From positions 55,914,812-55,978,811 of the forward strand of contig CM035170.1 of NCBI GenBank assembly GCA_020205615.1: a stretch of DNA of 64,000 nucleotides, read 5' to 3'. Origin of the DNA: Panax quinquefolius (lineage: Eukaryota > Streptophyta > Magnoliopsida > Apiales > Araliaceae). A model generated the notes under the pieces. That model searched no databases, was not told where the DNA came from, and saw nothing but the letters and a program-made list of their open reading frames with translations. The position numbers and the translations under genes are program-made. Shown one piece after another: positions 59,388 through 64,000 of the stretch. How positions within the stretch are numbered: position 1 is the first letter of the stretch; every line of letters starts with the position of its first letter.

Positions 59388-59584
59388 TACAAGAAATGAA
59401 GTTGGCTGATATGTAATGCTTGTTGCTGTCAATTATGAGCATGTGGGGTTGTTGGATTTGGTCACCAACTTCCCCTAATGTCAAAACCTACATGTAGCCT
59501 CAATAATACACAAAAGGGTAAACATGTCATTTGGTTTTTATTTTTAATTTCAAAATTGTAATCTTGACAAACTCTTAGGGTTTA

Positions 59585-59741
59585 TTTGGTAAATATAGGT
59601 CGAATTGAATTGGATTGGATTGGACCTATAAATATTTACACCCAACCCACACAACTAATATTAAAAATAGGTAATGTGGTTTTAATTCTTAAATGGAACC
59701 ATAACCATATTTTGTAAATCAAAACAAACCCATAACCCTAT
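59585..59741. other. Short unassigned segment
   Basis: AT-rich DNA with TTGGATTGGATTGGACC; no gene or repeat family recognised. It separates the truncated large LTR from the fold-back element. Confidence 0.5.
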
Positions 59742-60598
59742 TGTAACACCTCAGTCTCACATCGAAAGATAGGGGAAAAATTTGTCTGCATATAAGGAAA
59801 TAAGTTCTTATCAATAGTACCTTCAAGTCGCGACCTTTTGGGAGCTGTGATGGGTTAAGATGACCCGAAGATCTTATTGGGCGATGGTTTGAGGCCTTAT
59901 TTTGATGGATTTGATTCGATTCGGACTTGGGATTTGACGAGATTTATTCTGGACTCGGGATTTGACGGGTTGTTTCATATAGTATCGAGTAAGACTCTCG
60001 GCTTCGTGTCGGGTCATCCGTCCAGATTCTGGGAGGTGGGGACCACGAAAATGATGGTATTATCCTGATGGAGAGATGGAGGTCGGGACGTGGGGACCTG
60101 AAGCTAAGCCGGTATTATCCCACAATGGCTAGAGGCAAAGATCTTTGGGGTACGTTTGTGTGTGATCGGTTACGGCGGGGGACGTCGAGAAATTTAAGTG
60201 GGGGAGTTTGTAACACCCAGGTCCCACATCGAAAGATAGGGAAAAATTTATGCATATATAAGGAAATAAGTTATTACAATAGTACCTTGATCGTGACCTT
60301 TTGGGAGCATGTGGTGGGCTAAGGTTTGATGCCTTTTTGATGGATTTGATTAGTCAAATCAGATCAAATCCATCAAATAAGGCCTCGAACTCTTGGCCAA
60401 TAGTATCTTCTTGGGCCATCTTGGCCCAGGGCTCAAAGATCCCCACTTGAATTTATCGGCCCAATAAGATCTTCGGTCTCATCTTTAGCCCACCATCCCA
60501 AAAGGTCATAACTTAAAGGTACTATTGGTAGTAATGTCTTTTCAGACTATGCAAACAAATTTTTCCCCTATCTTTCGATGTGGGACTGGGGTGTTACA
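59742..60598. mobile_element. Fold-back of TRIM-like units (terminal inverted repeats)
   Basis: The left end TGTAACACCTCAGTCTCAC (59742) and the right end, ending GTGTTACA at 60598, are inverted copies; similarity extends over more than 100 bp (CATCGAAAGATAGGGG, AATAGTACCTT, GACCTTTTGGGA, GATCTTATTGGGC). A third copy in direct orientation starts at 60209, directly after a polypurine-like AATTTAAGTGGGGGAGTT. TTGATGGATTTGAT (60337-60350) and its complement (60363-60376) form the centre. The direct pair plus purine tract suggests a terminal-repeat retrotransposon in miniature; the inverted copy suggests a later rearrangement. ORFs at 59877-60322 show no known domain. Confidence 0.55.
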
Positions 60599-60772
60599 CA
60601 TATTTTGTCAAGTCTAGCCATAGTCATATTTTAACTTTTTTGTCACTATATTAGGGTTCGATTTTTATTGTGGTTATCCAATCTTTTTTTTTGTTAAAAA
60701 CGTATTACTATACTCGAAAAAACTTACAAAATGGTCATTATTTATGATTCCGTCAAAAAAAGTGACGGAAAA
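60599..60772. other. Unassigned spacer ending in a hairpin before the G3 LTR
   Basis: AT-rich; no gene recognised. TTCCGTCA and TGACGGAA form a perfect 8-bp stem at 60748-60770, two bases before the LTR start. Confidence 0.5.
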
Positions 60773-61457
60773 TGTAAGACCCCAGCTTTTATAAATAAAG
60801 ATGAATTTTCTATAAATATTATTTTTGAATATTATGGAATAAATTTGATATAATGTTATAGTTGTGGGTAATATTTATAAATTTTGCAAAGTAAGCAAGT
60901 TGTTATAAAATATTCGTTTGGTTAGAGGAATATTCTTTTTGTCGGGGAATATTAAATGCGACGGCTCAATCATTAGTGGACCCCATGGCGGAAGTATTGT
61001 AAGTAGTTAAAAAGCGACAAAATTATCTTTCTATAAAAATAACGGCGAGAAGGTATTCTGAATTAAACTGTTGAACTACCCGGTGGTAAAAGAAATGCGA
61101 TGTCTGGCGTGTGTTGCGTAGTAGCTTTACGGTATTGATTATTGATGCTTCGTGAGAAGTCACTTAGCTATACTCAATTATTGCTATAGTAATTCTTTGC
61201 ATCATCTCTTTTATTATTGATTCAATTATTGTCACAATTATCATCCGTATAATATGTTATATTATTAATTGAGACGACAAGTTATAAATGATTAATAATT
61301 GTTGAAAGATTAAAAATGTGTTGATTAAAAATAAAATGATTTGTGGTAATATTTATTCAATCCTTGATGTATATAAAAAGTACATTATGAGGCGTTTGTG
61401 GTAAGTTTGATTATTTTATGGGGGTCCATATGTCATCATCTAAGAGTCTCTTAAATC

Positions 61458-61633
61458 GATAGTAATTACCTTTGTGAATAGTAATTACCTTTGTGAATAA
61501 GTAATTACCTTTGTGAATAGTATTTACCTTCGTCGATAGTATTTACCTTCGTCGATAATAATTACCTTCGTCGATAGTAATTACCTTAAATAAATAGTAA
61601 TTACCTTCACGATAATAATTACCCCTTCATGAA
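61458..61633 (+). repeat. 19-bp minisatellite in G3 LTR
   Basis: Units of GAATAGTAATTACCTTTGT type, about nine, some irregular (TTAAATAAATAG, TTCACGATAA). Confidence 0.8.
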
Positions 61634-61780
61634 TAGTAGTTGTCCTTTGATATTACGAAGAGTTAACTTCCTCTTCGGTATTCCAAGGGTTAATTACCCC
61701 TTCATGAAATAGTAGTTGTCTCTTGATATTACCAAGAGTCATTTTGACCCTTCGTTAAGACCAAAGCCACCCTCGGTTTT

Positions 61781-61790
61781 CTATAAATAG
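61781..61790 (+). promoter_or_regulatory. TATA box of G3 5' LTR
   Basis: CTATAAATAG, with the AGAGAGAGAAACTATAGAG leader downstream. Confidence 0.65.
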
Positions 61791-61976
61791 AAAGCTCATT
61801 CCTTCATTATTTCTTATGAATTCAACGAAACTACAGAGAGAGAAACTATAGAGAGAAAGAGAAAAGTATACTCGCTACTTCACTTTTCCAATATTCAGTT
61901 CTTCTAAGGTAGGAATATTATTTGTTGTACCGTAAGTAAGGTGTTATTCTTTCTTATTCATGAAGAGAACTTACAT

Positions 61977-62465
61977 TATTCCATTCTTTATTATTACATT
62001 GGAATAACCTATAAAAGTGGCATACCCTATACATAACTTGTATATCGACATACCTATACTTGGTGAAATCCTTATGTTATTCCATTCTTATTTATTACAT
62101 TGGAATAACTTTTATCACGTGGTTTACCCTATACTTGGTGACATTCTTCTATTATTACATCTTTATTATTACATTGGAACATCACATGCATGTGTTTTTA
62201 CAGGACTGGTTAAAATCTTTATTATTCTGTTGGAACATCTTATGCATGTGTTTTACACGGACTGGTTTAAATCTTTATCATTACATTGGAATATCCTATC
62301 TATGTGTTTTACACCGGATCTGGTTCCATCTTTATTATTACTGTTGGAACATCCCATTGCGGTGTGAATTTCACACGACACAGTTCCGTTATTATTATTA
62401 CATTGGAATAACTTTGTCTGTCATCGCAGTCTTGCGTGCGTGGTGATTTCTTTTGTTATTCCATT
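61977..62465 (+). repeat. Tandem hairpin array in G3 LTR leader
   Basis: About seven units of ATTATTCCATTCT...ATTGGAATAACC type. The ORFs at 62017-62446 in two frames are translations of this repeat, not genes. Confidence 0.75.
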
Positions 62466-63509
62466 CTTTATTATACCCGGTTGGTTAAAACTTTGACTTC
62501 TATACTCCATGAAATTAGTGGAATATCCTTGATATTTGCGTTTCATCCATATCCTTTCATAGAAATATTCTTCTCGGTATTCTTGAATTTTACTCTAAAA
62601 GCGATGTCGTGTTGTGATTTTGGATGTTATTGGTTCCTAGATAAATTAATTCTTGAACTTGTTTTATTGAATATCATTGTCATCATCCTCATGTTTATAT
62701 TATGTTGAAAGTCATACATGGCTTCGTAGTGCGTAGATGGACTTGGTATGATTATGACCGAGGACTATTCGATTGTAATCATGGTAGTAATGTTACAAAT
62801 GATGTGGTAAAAATCCTCGATGGTAGTAGTGCATTGATGGACCGATTGTTGGCATGATCATGACCATTAATGAATACACAACTATTCTTGGCCCGTGGTG
62901 CATGAATAATTGTGGTCGTGATACTAAAGAATATCCTTGGCCAGTAGTGCGGGGGTGATTCGATGATGTGGAATATTTATTAAAAGTGAGTCTAAATTTA
63001 TACGATGATGAAAAACCTTTTAAATCATAAAAGATAGTAGATTTTATTTTCTACTTGACTCTTTTAATGGATTCTTTGGTTCATTTGTAGTTAAACTTGA
63101 TGTTCATTATATTTTATCGGTTTAACACTTTGTTGTAGGCTAATGATAATTTATTACGCATTATCTTAGTCATAATATTTCTTCTTGAGCTAGTTGAGCT
63201 CACCCTTTCTTTCATTGTTCTCTTGAGAAATGAGAATATAGGCTTTGGACGCAGTCGGGGAGCGGAGTAATGGTCCGAGAGGATAGCATTAGTAGTCCTC
63301 ACTATTACGTGAAATAGTGTGATAATAATTGTAATGAGGACTCCTTTTGAGTTTGTATAATATCTAGTAGACAATATTTGTATTCAAACTCACAGCTTAT
63401 GTCGTATTATACCACATGCAGTTATATTAGTAAGTTGTATTTAAATTACGTACCATGTATCGACTACCCAAGATGGGTGATGTATACCTAATTTTGGGGG
63501 CGTCACAGT

Positions 63510-63520
63510 TGGTATCGAGC
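63510..63520 (+). other. Primer binding site of G3 (one base short)
   Basis: TGGTATCGAGC is the tRNA-Met site TGGTATCAGAGC with one A missing. It lies 2 bases after the LTR. Either a real defect or a sequencing error. Confidence 0.75.
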
Positions 63521-63683
63521 TTAGGGGATATGATCCATGGCTAAGATGTGAGAATAGTACTAGGAGGAGAGAGCAGAATACCTTCCGCTAGTATGACCTA
63601 CCTAAGTTTATGTGCTATTTTATTGGTGGGGTGAGAATATAAGATAATTTGTTACATGTCAATTAACCTTTTGTTTTGTGGCG

Positions 63684-64000
63684 ATGTCTGAAAATGACAT
63701 CCGAATGTTGAGAATAGCAATGGAGCACGAGCGATCGTTGATTCACCACATATCAATAATCGAGGATAATGTGCATCGAGGCGACAATCCTCATGCAAAC
63801 AACAACACCGACCAAATGATGAATGATCAAATGTTCGGAGGCTTTATGCAATTTATGCAACAATGAAAGAGCGACTCTGTCCAAAATGTAGGTGGAAACA
63901 CGGAAAACTCTCGGGCGGTCACCGCTAAAACAATTCAAGGAGCTGGGACCACGGAGTTTAAGGGAGAGCCAAAACCACTTCTCGGCGGAAGCATGGATAA
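63684..64000 (+). pseudogene. Ty3/gypsy gag start (G3), cut by window end
   Basis: An ATG at 63684 follows TTGTTTTGTGGCG, as in G2. The first 60 codons (MSENDIRMLRIAMEHERSLI...) include NDQMFGGFMQFMQQ, matching G1 gag NDGMFRSFLQFMQNQM. A TGA at 63864-63866 interrupts the frame, and the same frame continues with AVTAKTIQGAGTTEFKGEP. This corresponds to the region leading into the capsid domain of G1 (FKELGPPEF). The capsid domain itself lies beyond the window. A single base change could account for the stop, so the copy may be less decayed than G1. Confidence 0.75.

Larger units (their letters stand above)
38703..59584 (-). mobile_element. Tandem large-LTR, gag-only gypsy derivative (LTR-int-LTR-int-LTR)
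   Basis: Three copies of a 5.3-kb LTR (38703-44029, 45776-53731 with a nested insertion, 55478-59584 truncated) alternate with two 1.75-kb internal regions (44030-45775 and 53732-55477). On the minus strand each internal region starts with a tRNA-Met primer binding site and ends with a polypurine tract. Only gag-like remnants are inside, so it fits a LARD (large retrotransposon derivative). The left flank is the gypsy LTR (CTTGG at 38698-38702). The right end is lost at 59584, so the TSD cannot be tested. Confidence 0.85.
55478..59584 (-). mobile_element. Large LTR, copy 3, truncated
   Basis: It starts TGTAAAGCCCCC at 55478 and follows copy 1 to CTCTTAGGGTTTA at 59584, then changes abruptly to unrelated DNA. 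About 1.25 kb of U3 is missing. Contains the (TA)n run (56302-56359), AT-rich palindrome array, an intact CTATAGCGAC/GTCGCTATAG hairpin (58171-58196), three GGGTTACCC palindromes and a TATA box (59378-59387). Confidence 0.85.
60773..63507 (+). mobile_element. 5' LTR of gypsy element G3 (2,735 bp)
   Basis: It starts TGTAAGACCCC and ends GGGGGCGTCACA; a primer binding site follows. TATA box 61781-61790, 19-bp minisatellite 61458-61633, hairpin array 61977-62465, GTAGTGCAT-type repeats 62717-62950, stem-loop near 63295-63345. Closest relative in the window is the solo LTR at 46106. The 3' LTR lies beyond the window. Confidence 0.9.

Noticed and set aside
60068..60322. ORFs of 63 and 84 codons around 59877-60322
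   Set aside because: They lie across the TRIM-like unit boundaries (one reads through a repeat start at 60209) and show no known domain.
1..64000. tRNA, rRNA and other structural RNA genes
   Set aside because: None was recognised by eye on either strand. The TGGTATCAGAGC strings are primer binding sites, not tRNA genes. A tRNAscan-SE/Infernal run would settle this.

Overview
The window is plant nuclear DNA of intergenic, heterochromatic character. It is strongly AT-rich and is almost entirely nested LTR retrotransposons of the Ty3/gypsy and Ty1/copia types. Plant-style primer binding sites complementary to initiator tRNA-Met (TGGTATCAGAGC), chromovirus-like Gag-Pol, and 5-bp target-site duplications (TSDs) support this. 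No intact host gene is visible. The only candidate non-transposon coding sequence is a broken fragment at 9532-10015 (minus strand). The species cannot be named from the sequence; a flowering plant is the reasonable inference.

Layout. 1-8239: a decayed gypsy element on the minus strand (G1: LTR fragment, gag, protease, RT, RNase H, integrase), split in its integrase by a 3.27-kb solo LTR (300-3572, TSD TATCC). 8240-9531: a second gypsy LTR fragment, abutting the truncated gene fragment 9532-10015. 10830-12712: a copia solo LTR with perfect TSD GTTTT. 12713-15108: its right flank and a gypsy LTR. 15109-22444: a 5'-truncated copia element (C1) whose 3' LTR is followed by the same GTTTT and the same flank again (22445 onward), so about 4.3 kb is present twice. 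22990-38702: a non-autonomous gypsy element (G2) whose gag region is replaced by a coiled-coil ORF. G2 is interrupted by a complete but internally deleted copia element (C2, 25582-34697, TSD AAAAG). Its 3' LTR (36325) is interrupted by another related LTR (36981).

38703-59584: a tandem LTR-internal-LTR-internal-LTR array, on the minus strand, of a large-LTR, gag-only gypsy derivative (LTR about 5.3 kb, internal region about 1.75 kb, LARD-like). The middle LTR carries a gypsy solo LTR (46106-48813, TSD ATTTG). 59742-60598: a fold-back made of small TRIM-like units. 60773-64000: 5' LTR, primer binding site and start of gag of a further gypsy element (G3), running off the window.

How it works together. 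No element shown encodes a full set of working enzymes. C1/C2, G2 and the large-LTR element keep the cis-acting parts (LTR promoters with TATA boxes, primer binding sites, polypurine tracts) but have lost or mutated enzymes, so they probably moved using proteins supplied by relatives. The more unusual signals lie in the non-coding LTRs: arrays of hairpins in the transcribed leader of the gypsy LTRs, clusters of telobox-like AAACCCTA motifs upstream of the TATA box in the 5.3-kb LTRs, and a GGGTTACCC palindrome repeated three times about 210 bp apart in each of those LTRs. Repeat copies differ mainly at short GC-containing spots, which suggests either methylation-linked base-calling errors or local hypervariability. 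Reading frames in this window should therefore be treated with caution.
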